NCBI GenBank assembly: GCA_021904315.1
Contig: CM038916.1
Span: 18,063,897 to 18,127,896, forward strand
Direction: 5' to 3'
Length of the DNA stretch: 64,000 bases
From: Sphagnum magellanicum
Lineage: Eukaryota > Streptophyta > Sphagnopsida > Sphagnales > Sphagnaceae
Under the pieces are notes generated by a model. The model did not search any database. It was not told the DNA's origin and saw nothing but the letters and a program-made list of their open reading frames with translations. This document shows, one piece after another, positions 13,784 through 23,402 of this stretch. The position numbers and the translations under genes are program-made. Every line of letters starts with the position of its first letter. Position 1 is the first letter of the stretch.

Positions 13784-14299
13784 TCATATATATTAATTCA
13801 CTACGTCTGTATGTCTGTCTGTCTGACGGGGGTTTTGAGGGGTGGGGGAGGGAGAGGCCGGTGAAGCAGCGGGCGACCGGTGTCAGTCTGTGACGGGGGT
13901 TGGACCACCACGGTTTCCGTGTATAAACCGTCTCCACAAAGCATTGCAGCCATCCGACGGGTAGGAATGACGGTTGAATCACATCCCTCTCCCACCGCAC
14001 CAGAGGCGGATATAAAAACCTTCCCCTCCCCCCCCCCCCCACTATCGAAAGAACCGGCGATTATATAGAGGAGCGTGTTTTCGAAAATTTCCAAAACTTT
14101 CGGGAACCAAGGTTCAAAATGTCAAAATCGAGGTTTTGGGTTTTCTCACGTTGGGTAAGGGAGTAAATACCCAGACTGATAACCTAAAGGTACACACGAC
14201 TGGTTTTGATACTCGCACAACGTTGGTCGGGACCACTGCGCGTTCGGGGTGGCTGGAGTGGCGTAGCCATGGGTGTCCGAAGGTCACGGGTACCACTAG
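13784..14299 (+). mobile_element. Non-autonomous Helitron, 516 bp, both ends present
   Basis: The 5' end is A|TCATATATATTAATTC and the 3' end is GGTCACGGGTACCACTAG|T. This is the Helitron signature: 5' TC, 3' CTAG, insertion between A and T, no target duplication. The same 5' block and the same 3' block (CCGAAGGTCA, then GGG, then ACTAG) recur in the element at 49,061-49,814. It is GC-rich against its surroundings, starts with CTGTCTGTCTG-type repeats and contains a poly-C stretch near 14,028-14,041. Open frames inside are chance. It has no Rep/helicase, so it would need a helper element. Confidence 0.85.
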
Positions 14300-15389
14300 T
14301 TGATTTGTAATGTGCAAAAATAACCACTCCTTTTGGTATGGTCTTTTTGAAAAATTCAAATTATTGTTCATGTATAAAATGAAAGGTTTGTGGACATCTG
14401 ATATTTATAGGTAGTGGAACAACTTGCACATAGGTTAACATCACTAATGAGCAAATGGCAAGGCAATGGGCTAGAAGCAATGATGTTTTTGGGCACAAAA
14501 CCTTCACAATTGTTTTATTTCAAAATTATGATTTAAAGCTACACAAAGGGTTTTTCAATGAGAAGAAATTATAATGAGCCTAAATTCTCAGATTTTGAAT
14601 AAAATCAAATAGAGTCACCACATTTCCATAAGAGGATCCAACATATAACAAAAAATGTAGAAGGATTCTTAAATGTTTGTTCTTTTGCACTTTGGTTATA
14701 ACCAAATTATCTAAACCTTCTCATGGATCATCACCATTTCAATTACACCACAAAATTGAAAGAGATTTAGCCATTGGAAAGATGGTAAAGTGCTAAATTA
14801 TTTGAAGTCATCACAATTTTCAAATACTAGTGAAAATTATGGGGAAGAATAAACATCTACATTGACCCATGATAATGGTCAAAAATGTCTTTTTTTTAAA
14901 GGAAAACAAAATTAGCCATAAAGGTGAAGGAACTTTTTGTCACATTTCAGCTAGCAAAATTCACATCATTTTTTCTTTAAATGCATTAGCAAATTTATTT
15001 ATACCAAGACCTTTAATGCTAGTCCATAATAATAAGTGTTGGGATAGTACTTAACATGTTAAAAACATCCTCTCGAGCACATTACACAATATGTTTGGGA
15101 TGAAGAACAATAAAATTTATTCCAATTTGGGACAAAAAAATGGCTTTGGGCCAATATTTCTACACATGATATCGTGTTGAGAAAAGGCAATGCACTAGAA
15201 ACCTATTACATCCCATGCTTCTATACTTGCTTCATCCACCCTATTAGAACACTACAATTTAAGTACATCCAACCTATTACCTTACCATTGAGAATTGGTA
15301 AAGCACTTGGAAATTTCTTGTAATATATTTGGAGGGCACCTTATTTCCATGAATATCTAAGAGGATGGATGTTTTACCTATTATCATAG
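14300..15389. other. AT-rich intergenic DNA, no gene seen
   Basis: Only short, stop-limited frames on both strands. No recognisable domain or repeat boundary. Confidence 0.5.
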
Positions 15390-15625
15390 CCTAAGGTCAA
15401 TTTTGCATGGTGATTTTTTATTTTTTTTTCAAAAGTTATTTTTAAAACTTATATGTGGAAATTATTGTTTTATCATGATCTAATTTAATATTGGCATATA
15501 AGGATTGAAACTATTCAAATTGTAGCTTGTGATAATTATGTTGGTTTTCAGCACCATAACAAATATTTTTATCAAAAAATGTTTCATTATTTTAAAGATT
15601 ATTTAATGACAAAACTGACCCTAGG
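15390..15625. mobile_element. 235-bp MITE, copy B
   Basis: The left end is CCTAAGGTCAATTTTG and the right end is AAAACTGACCCTAGGG. Internal matches to copy A at 4439-4673 include GAAACTATTCAAATTGTAGC and TTATTTAATGACAAAACTGA. The two copies differ enough to suggest old insertions. Confidence 0.6.
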
Positions 15626-16600
15626 GTAAAAGTATTTAGGACTGGGAGCTAGGGACCTTACATCTACAAGTAGGCGTGAGGTCCCTCTTACCTATAATTA
15701 GTAGGCATAAGATCCCTCATGCTCTAACCACCTTGCGATCTATATCTATTAGGTTTATGATGAGGTTTACTTCATGTGTTAAAGTGCATAAGGCTCCCAA
15801 GGTGGGTGGCATTCCTAAAATGCATGGCTAGATTCAACTACCACTTCATCATAATCCCCTTATTTTAGGAATGCTTTGGTCATGGGCCAACACTCAAAGA
15901 ATTTTCCTAATGTATTTCAAAGGCACATTATATTTGCAAATATCTCTTCCCCTCTTCCACCTTTTGATCTACTTATGTATAAACTCATGATAACATTCGC
16001 CTCATGCTATATGATGGATGAAGCCCAAGGGCGAGGGACATTCTCAAAATGTAAGGATTGAATTCAATTGTAGCATTGTCCTAAGCCCCTTCTTGTGGGA
16101 ATGCCCAACTTGGGGCTTTATATTACAAAAAACAAATCTTGCTCATGGGACATATGGTGGTCATGGTGCTAAACAATTTGCAATTTTTCATGATCTTTTC
16201 TAGAGTCAAGGAGAATCCTTAAATTTGTGAATTATTTTGTGTAGGGTAAAACCCTCAAGTTGGGCCATTCCCAAAAAAAAAAGGGGCCTAGGATGGTAGT
16301 AGTGTTCAACATCACATTTTTTGGATTTTCCCAAGTCCCACCCAAGGGTTTAACTTATTGACAACATGAGGTAAATGTTATAAATCTAAACATAAATAGA
16401 TTATGGGGGATGGTTCTTATGTTTACTCCTTAGGAAGTAAAAGGGATATCACACCTAGTCAAAAGATCTTCCCACTTTTAAATTCAATTCACACCAAGGG
16501 ATCATTAGGTTATCATTGTTCCATTTAACCCTCTATTGGTCCAAGGGTTAAAAATGATGTGTAAAGAGTAAACTAATGTTCACACAAGGGGATAGATTAA
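15626..16600. other. Intergenic DNA, no gene seen
   Basis: A short duplicated phrase around 15,664-15,720 (GTAGGC-TGAGGTCCCTC type) and otherwise unstructured sequence. Frames at 15,876-16,203 are short and unrecognised. Confidence 0.4.
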
Positions 16601-16712
16601 AATAATATAATCATATTAATTTAACCCTACATTAATTTGTTCACAATTAGATTAAAGTAATACAATTGGATTAATTTAACCTTACATTGCATTGTTCATA
16701 TTTAGAGCATCC
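16601..16712. repeat. Two tandem copies of a ~64-bp AT-rich unit
   Basis: The unit AGATTAAARTAATA ... GATTAATTTAACCYTACATT ... TTGTTCA occurs at about 16,601 and again at about 16,650. Non-coding. Confidence 0.55.
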
Positions 16713-17781
16713 CCACCCAAACCAAAAACTCAAGGTGGTAAAACCAATTTGATGTGGGTGTTTGTGGGCACCAAAACTAGTTTTACTTTGCATGATTAAA
16801 TTAGGCCCCCTCATGGACTATCAAAGGTTTGGTATCTCATGTTCCTACGATGCTTTGTATGTAATTAATTTTTTCCATTGCAACTTGCACCTTGGTAAAG
16901 GTCATTCTATAAGCTCCTACAAGTTTCTCATGCTTTCAAAACTTTTGCACCCACCTTGCAAACACAAAACAACCCCCGATGTTTTGTTGAAGGATTTTCA
17001 ATTTCATTTCTATTTGTGAAGTGGCTTATGAGTTGGTTGATATTTGCTTATTAGAAATAAGCTTTTAAACTTTCAAATCTTCTCTTTCATACTCCTCTTG
17101 AAGCCTCCCTAGCTTTCTTTCAAGCCTTTTTAAAGCTTTTTCATTTGTACCCTCTTGTTTTCAGATATTTTTTTGGAAAGAATTGAAGTCGAGCTTGAAA
17201 CACTTTTGTGAGCACAAGGTTCAAATGAATGTTGTGCAAATGTGTTGTTTTTGTGATATTCTTGAATATGGTATTATTTTTTTCAATGGTTTATTCGTTG
17301 GGTAAGTCTATAATAAAATAATGTTTTTTCCATCATGATAAGGTATAAGTAATTCCCTGTCATATACCCATATTTGGGGTTTAAAAACAGAGTAAGTATT
17401 TTATTTAATTAATTTAAAAAAATTCATCATTTTGAGAATATTGAAACAAAATTTGAAGGCCAAACTCAATAAGGTCATGCATAAAATCCAATATTAGAAT
17501 GTAAAAATCAATTTTTTTTGTTTATCCTTGAATACAAATATACACTAAAACTTTTTAAAACTTTTTTTGGCTCAATGAAACATGAAACTCCATTGCCTAA
17601 TGCTAAACATACACACATAGAATGTTGCAACTAAGGAAATTAGTAAGGCTTTTGTGAATCAAACATTCATTATGTGCTTTCAATTGATCATCATGCCAAA
17701 TGGTTTGTGATCCACATTCCAAGGAATTGGTAGAATTGGAAACATTGGCATATTGGCAAAACTGGAAACACCCACAAACTG

Positions 17782-17783
<2 letters not shown>
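16713..17783. other. Intergenic DNA, no gene seen
   Basis: One 85-codon plus frame (16,762-17,019) has no recognisable domain. The rest is AT-rich and closed in all frames. Confidence 0.4.

Positions 17784-17819
<36 letters not shown>
17784..17819. repeat. (TA)n microsatellite
   Basis: Nearly pure TA dinucleotides. A second block lies at about 17,967-17,986. The isoleucine/tyrosine-rich minus frames here are artefacts of the repeat. Confidence 0.95.
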
Positions 17820-17821
<2 letters not shown>

Positions 17822-18175
17822 CCTACTTGGTTTTTTGGCACATATCCCATCCCGAATATAGATACATCTTGTATATATGCAAGGGTACAAATAAAATAAT
17901 TTTTAAAAAACTTACATGCTTTTGGGTATGCATAACATGTGTACACTGATTCAAATAAATAAATAAATATATATATATATATATACACCTTGTCCATACC
18001 TGATGGGTATATATAGGTAAAATATATACCCACACAACACTAGTCCAAAAATTTATATGCTTATCGAGATGTTTCCCATGATCTAATTTCATGTGAGGGT
18101 TTTAGGTATATTTAGGAAGCTATTTTGTCTAGAGAGATCCTTTTCATTATGATTTTTTTTATTAAGATTTTCTTT

Positions 18176-18505
18176 GATGTTCTACTTTTTCTATAGAGAT
18201 TTCTTAAGCTTGTCTAGAGTGTGGACTTGAGCAAAGTTTATCTTGCACCGTGATCCAAATTCTTGAGAAACACATTGCATGTTTTGATGTTCTACTTTTT
18301 CTATAGAGATTTCTTAAGCTTCTCTTGAGCGTGGACTTGAGCAAAGTTTATCTTGCACCGTGATCCAAATTCTTGAGAAACACATTGCATTTTTTGATGT
18401 TCCACTCTTTCTATAGAGATTTCTTAAGCTTGTCTAGAGTGTGGACTTGAGCAAATTTATCTTGCACAATGATCCAAATTCTTGACAAGCACATTGCAAT
18501 CTAGA
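18176..18505. repeat. 110-bp minisatellite, three copies
   Basis: Copies start at 18,176, 18,286 and 18,396, each beginning GATGTTCTACTTTTTCTATA or a close variant and containing GTGGACTTGAGCAAA and GATCCAAATTCTTGA. The third copy is the most diverged at its end. No coding potential. Confidence 0.9.
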
Positions 18506-18593
18506 TTCTTGAGAAACTTTTGACACTCTTGTGCCTTGCACATGAAATGTCATGCCACTAAATGTGAATTAGTGTGTGATTAAGCCCTTGGAA

Positions 18594-18925
18594 AGTTACA
18601 CTTCGATTCCATGCTTGGAAGCGTTTTTCAGCAAAGTTGACAAAGTATTCATCACGTATATAGTTACACTTTGACTCCATGCTTGGAAGAGCTTTTCAGC
18701 ATAGTTGACAAAATATTCACATATATATATAGTTACACTTTGATCCCATGCTTGGAAGCGTTTTTCAGCATAGTTGACAAAGTATCCACGTATACAGTCA
18801 CACTTCAATTCCTTGCGTGGAAGCGTTTCTCAGCATAGTTAACAAAGTATTCATCATGTATATAGTTACACTTCAATTCCATGCATGAAAGAGTTTCTCA
18901 GCATAGTTGACAAAGTATTCACGGA
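18594..18925. repeat. ~67-bp minisatellite, five copies
   Basis: Copies start near 18,594, 18,662, 18,731, 18,796 and 18,864, each with AGTTACACTT, CCATGCTTGGAAG and TTGACAAAGTATTCA. A minus-strand open frame (18,596-18,808) shows the repeated peptide FVNYAEK and merely reflects the array. A GTAT microsatellite follows at 18,925-18,946. Confidence 0.9.
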
Positions 18926-19299
18926 TGTATGTATGTATGTATGTATGGTGCCCTCCAAAATAAACTAGGAAATTCCTCCAGAGTTCTTGCTTTATGTGTA
19001 TACAACAAAAGCCTTTTTCACCTATGTCTGGACTTTGTCAGCTGCTGAAGCAGGAGAGAGCATTTTGCAGATGATCCATATAAATTCCTTCACCACCACC
19101 ACCCAAGCACAAATTTTCACACCACTTCTCTCAAATCATGCTGCAAAGTACTAATGGCAGATTGGGTCAGGAGCAAAATGACAAAAGAAGTAAAGACCCC
19201 TCCAAATGGTATAGTTATGGCCTACTTTAAAGATCATCCCCACCCACATGAGCAAAAAAAAAATTGGCTTTGTTCACTACATTTAGGATGAGGTCTAGA

Positions 19300-19657
19300 G
19301 AGCATCCCTAGTGAGTGAGTGCTCGGTATGTGATCCTGCACAGAAGTAAAGAAATTGGATGAACAAAATCCAACTTATGCCGTGTTCAGCTCAGGAAAAT
19401 GGTTTTGGCTCCCGCATAATTGCATATGCTTTGCTGCCATGGCTGGCTAGTAAAAGGCGCAGCAGCACTGCACTGTGCATCTGCAGAAAAGAGTGTAATA
19501 AATATGATCTAACTGCTGCTCAGTGTTTTTCTGATTGGTCCATCATAATGATTCGTCCAGGTGGTTTGCTATTAGTAGTCACCCACCCACCTATTTGCTT
19601 GTCCCAGTTTCAGTTTTATGTGTGGGGGTTACATACTCCGCACCACTGGAGATGCTC
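19300..19657. mobile_element. 358-bp MITE with GAGCATC ends
   Basis: The left end is GAGCATCCCTAGTGAGTG and the reverse complement of the right end is GAGCATCTCCAGTGGTG. The similarity continues about 35 bases inwards (GGTATGTGATCC / GAGTATGTAACCC). GAGCATCTCC ends are common in plant PIF/Harbinger and hAT MITEs. I see no clean target duplication. The 138-codon plus frame crossing it (19,359-19,775) is probably chance. Confidence 0.5.
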
Positions 19658-20379
19658 TAAGAGTGAAATAGTGCGAAACTCAGTTTGGCCCTGTACATAT
19701 ATATACTCATTTTACAGTGCCCTCTACGTGGGGCTAGTGAAAGAAATTCACTCTTTTCTTATTAGCCAGCCATAATTAATTATTGAACCAATTGGTGACT
19801 GCGTCTTTTTTATTAAAAAATAATTAAAATTATTATTTCAAATTTGTCATGTATGATGTGGTCTGGTAAATCATTCAGCATAGGACTTAGCCAAATGTGG
19901 CTATAGGTTAGAGAGCAAATTTTAATATTTAGAAAGGATTCCTGGCTATATTTTGGCAAAATGTTGGTACATATTGTCTAAATCTGGCAATTTCCACGAA
20001 AATAAAATAAAATAAATAAATAAATAAAATCCTTGACGTGTGCCATTGCAACGGATGAGGGGTTGCACATTTGTGTGCGCCGACATCATCTAAGTGGTGG
20101 TTTTCCCGAGCGAAGCTGCTCTTTTCTTTTCTTTTCTTTTGTTCGCTCGATTGATTTTTCTTGGTTTGTGGGAATGTCCGGGCTTTCTAAATGGCATCTC
20201 TCAGTTGAGAAAATAATAATTTATTACAACAAAGGAATCAAGTAGGAACCCGAACCGCCGAACCCACATGAACAAACCGACCTTGCCGAAAGTGGGTTCA
20301 ACAACCCATCATAATATGGAGAATTGGCTCATCTCTCACACCACCTATATAGAGTACCGAAAATAAATAAATAAATAAA
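19658..20379. other. Intergenic DNA, no gene seen
   Basis: Contains a copy of the TTAGCCAAATGTGGCTA core (near 19,885) related to the 578-903 repeats, an AAATA microsatellite near 20,005-20,028 and a short CGAGCGAA/TTCGCTCG inverted pair around a TTTTC run (20,108-20,149). Confidence 0.4.
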
Positions 20380-20960
20380 AATTCCTAAGGACATATCTAG
20401 GTTATGGGATACTTTGAAGATTATTTAAGGAGTTAAATAAGAGTCCTTAGGTAATTTTTTGAATAGTCTCTTATATAATTCCATAAGTAGTTTTTTAAAG
20501 TATCACCTAACTTATGAAATTTTTAAATGGTTTTTTAAAATAGCCCCTTAGGTAACCTCTAAATAGTTTCAAAAATGATTTCTTAAATACCCCTTAACTT
20601 AACTTAAGATCTTCTAGACAAACCCCTAGATAACCCTTAAATAGCCCCTTATGTAATCTCATGAGTAGTCCTTAAATATCTCTTAAGATGACTTTAAAAA
20701 AATCCTTTTATAAACCCCTACATAAAAGGCCTTATGTAATTTTCTCAATAATCCTTAAGTAGTCCCTAAGTGGTCCTTAAGATGGTCCTATGTAACCCCA
20801 TGTATACTTAAATTGATAGCCCCTATTCTAGGTAAGTAGATACATAGTAACCCATGGCTAGGTAGCCCATAGGTAGATAAATAGATAACCCATGGTTAAG
20901 TAGGTAGGTAGGTAGATAGGTAGGAGGAAGGTAGGCTCGCTTAACCTAGTTAACCCTACT
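20380..20960. repeat. Degenerate TAGCCCCTTA-type low-complexity tract
   Basis: Loose repetition of phrases such as TAGTCCTTAAGTAG, TAGCCCCTTATGTAA and AACCCCTAGATAACCC, ending in a TAGG-rich microsatellite (about 20,826-20,940). It looks like a decayed short-unit satellite. Confidence 0.5.
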
Positions 20961-21200
20961 AAGTAGCCCTCTAGTCCGTGTCCATAATGTAGGTGGACCA
21001 TAATGTGTACTTAATCCTTAAAACCCTAGTTACAAACATTAATCCCTAACTAGGGTTTATTTTAGCACAGTTAGCACAGCTGGGGATGGATGAAGGTGCC
21101 CCCATGTGCAAAGGCCATTTGGATGATGAAATTGAGTTCATCTGGAAGATTTGGGGGGCAGGGCACTCAATTGCCCCCAGGGTAAAAGAAGTTGTGCACA

Positions 21201-21640
21201 TCCTATATATTAAAGCAAACGTGGTGTCTATCTGTTTGTGGTGACAAATAGGGCAGGGCGGCCAGGGCAGACACCTGCCCACAGCAGGTCATTTTCAGTT
21301 ACGCTTGGAAAAGCAACAGTGGTGGTGTCTGTCTGTGTGGGCAGTGCCTGGAAGATTCTTCCAGTCACTGTCCGTTCCCTGTGGAGCTTCCCTAGATGTA
21401 ACTGACTCCAGAAAAAAAAAAATCAGGGGCAGTCTAATTTGTTGAGGCAAAAGATTTGGTAGACCAAAAAAAAATATTTAGGGCTTGGACAACCCAGAAT
21501 TTTTTATTATTATTTATTTTTTTTGTATTGACCAAGACTACCTTTTTTTTTCTTTTAACTACTATCCGTCCCGATTAAGGGGACGGATGAAATGTTCGTC
21601 TGGCTTGATGACAGGACGGATCCTTAAAAAGAAATTATTT
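21201..21640 (+). mobile_element. Helitron of the same family, 3' end not found
   Basis: The 5' end A|TCCTATATATTAAAGC and the following GTGTCTRTCTGT block match the other two copies. Large blocks (AGGCAAAAGATTTGGTAGAC, TTGTATTGACCAAGACTACC, CCGTCCCGATTAAGGGGACG) match the inverted copy at 49,061-49,814. After about 21,640 the match is lost and no CCGAAGGTCA...ACTAG terminus is seen, so the 3' part is missing or replaced. The right limit is approximate. Confidence 0.7.
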
Positions 21641-22671
21641 ATTATTATTATTATTATTTTCTGAAAAACATTTGCCCAGTTGTGAAAATTTGCCACCAAA
21701 AAAATAAATTTCAAAAAGGTAGTAGCCAAATTTGGTTAAATTATTTTTTTGGACAATTACTACCTAGACTACATCACAAAATCTTTTTAAAGAAATATTG
21801 ATGGTTGCCATGCTGAAAAATTGAAAACACACTAGAGCTCCATTATTTAGTATAATGTCAATTTATAACATATTATTATTTGTATTGCCAAATGCAAATT
21901 ACCCCAAAAAAAACAAACCATAGTATTAGGGTCAAGTTGACAATTCATTGTTGAATGTTTAATTAATTTTCAAAAAATTCAATGTGACACTCGTTTTTTT
22001 AAATTATTTTAATATTTGGTTAATATTGGCTATTGAGATATTAATTTTAAAAATCAACAAAGATTGAGTGTTAATTAGCTAGAAATTGATGGCAATTGCA
22101 TGTAATCTAGTTTTTGAGCAATGAAAGAATTATTAATATTCTCTCTCATCAAGTTGTCGACTTTCTCGTGTGCACATATTAAACAATGGTTTGATTTCTT
22201 TTTTAATAAGCCATATCAATTGAGGAAAAAACATGATTTAAATTTTTAAAAAATATATATATATATACTTTCCCATAACTTTCAACACATTTATAGAACA
22301 TTTATTTTAAAATTCACAATTAAAGAAAATTAGTATCAAATTCACCCATAGTATTGTTATAGGCATGTTGTTGTTGAACTAGGCTAGGTACTATTGTAGT
22401 TGTATGGGGACAATGATTTGTTTTGTTGACGATGTTTTCTTTTTCTCATGAAAAAAGGCAAATTTTTGGATAAATGTGTTTTACTTATGTGAACTCAATT
22501 AGTTTTGTTAATTTTTTTTGGAAAATTCACCAAATCTTCCATGCCACATATTTGATTTTTTTTTTTTTTTAAAGAAAAAAAAAGGAGAAAAAACCCATAG
22601 CACTATGGGGGTGAAAAGGAAGTTGGTGACACAAAAGGATTGTCACTTTTGCCAACATATGAAAGTTCTTA
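21641..22671. other. AT-rich intergenic DNA, no gene seen
   Basis: Homopolymer tracts and an (AT) run near 22,255-22,266. No open frame with recognisable content. Confidence 0.5.
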
Positions 22672-23399
22672 GGACATCTCCACTCACAACAATGAAATGG
22701 TGTGTGCTCGCTATTTTGGATGAAGTAGTGAAACTTCATCCAAAAAGTGTGAAACTTAGTTTTAACATGTAAGTATTTGACTATCTCCAAGAGGGCTAAT
22801 GGCTATTTTGGATGAAGTAGTGAAACTTCATCCAAAAAGTGTGAAACTTAGTTTTAACATGTAAGTATTTGACTATCTCCAAGAGGGCTAATGGCTATTT
22901 TGGATGAAGTAGTGAAACTTCATCCAAAAAGTGTGAAACTTAGTTTTAGCATGTAAGTATTTTGATTATCTCCAAGGGGGGCTAATGACTATTTTGGATG
23001 AAGTACCAAAACTTCATCCAAAAAGTGTGAAACTTAGTTTTAGCATGTAAGTATTTGACTATCTCCAAGAGGGCTAATGGCTATTTTGGATGAAGTAGTG
23101 AAACTTCATCCAAAAAGTGTGAAACTTAGTTTTAGCATGTAAGTATTTTGACTATCTCCAAGGGGGGCTAATGACTATTTTGGATGAAGTACCGAAACTT
23201 CATCCAAAAAATGTGAAACTTAGTTTTAGCATGTAAGTATTTTGACTATCTCCAAGGGGGGCTAATGACTATTAATTGGCTGATGATAATGATCGGCCCA
23301 AGTGATAACATTTTGATGGTCTTTTTTTTAATATTATTCAATTTTTCATGTTCATGGGTGTGAATGGGGGGGGATAATTAACATAAAGAGGAGATGCTC
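22672..23399. mobile_element. Harbinger-like MITE shell, 728 bp, enclosing a satellite
   Basis: The left end GGACATCTCC and the right end GGAGATGCTC (reverse complement GAGCATCTCC) are each bordered by TTA (22,669-22,671 and 23,400-23,402). A TTA/TAA target duplication with GRGCATCTCC ends is the usual signature of plant PIF/Harbinger MITEs. The interior is largely the hairpin-bearing tandem array described separately. The terminal match is short, so the shell is an inference. Confidence 0.55.
22710..23276. repeat. Six-copy 92-94-bp tandem array, each with a hairpin
   Basis: Units begin at 22,710, 22,802, 22,894, 22,987, 23,080 and 23,173 with GCTATTTTGGATGAAGT or GACTATTTTGGATGAAGT. Each holds the stem TTTTGGATGAAGT / ACTTCATCCAAAA around a 5-6-base loop that varies (AGTGA, ACCAAA, ACCGAA). 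The arms stay the same while the loop changes. Spacers contain GTGTGAAACTTAGTTTTARC and ATCTCCAAG. Non-coding. Confidence 0.95.
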
Positions 23400-23402
23400 T
23401 TA

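Noticed and set aside
13740-14094. 100- and 97-codon minus frames
   Set aside because: Fall inside or across the GC-rich non-autonomous Helitron; no domain and low stop density is explained by composition.
17603-18092. Minus frames rich in Tyr-Ile
   Set aside because: Translation of TA microsatellites.
19359-19775. 138-codon plus frame
   Set aside because: Crosses the right end of a MITE and has no recognisable domain.
22710-23276. Regular repeats with hairpins resembling a CRISPR array
   Set aside because: Whole units including spacers are near identical, the setting is a plant nuclear genome and no cas gene exists; it is a satellite.
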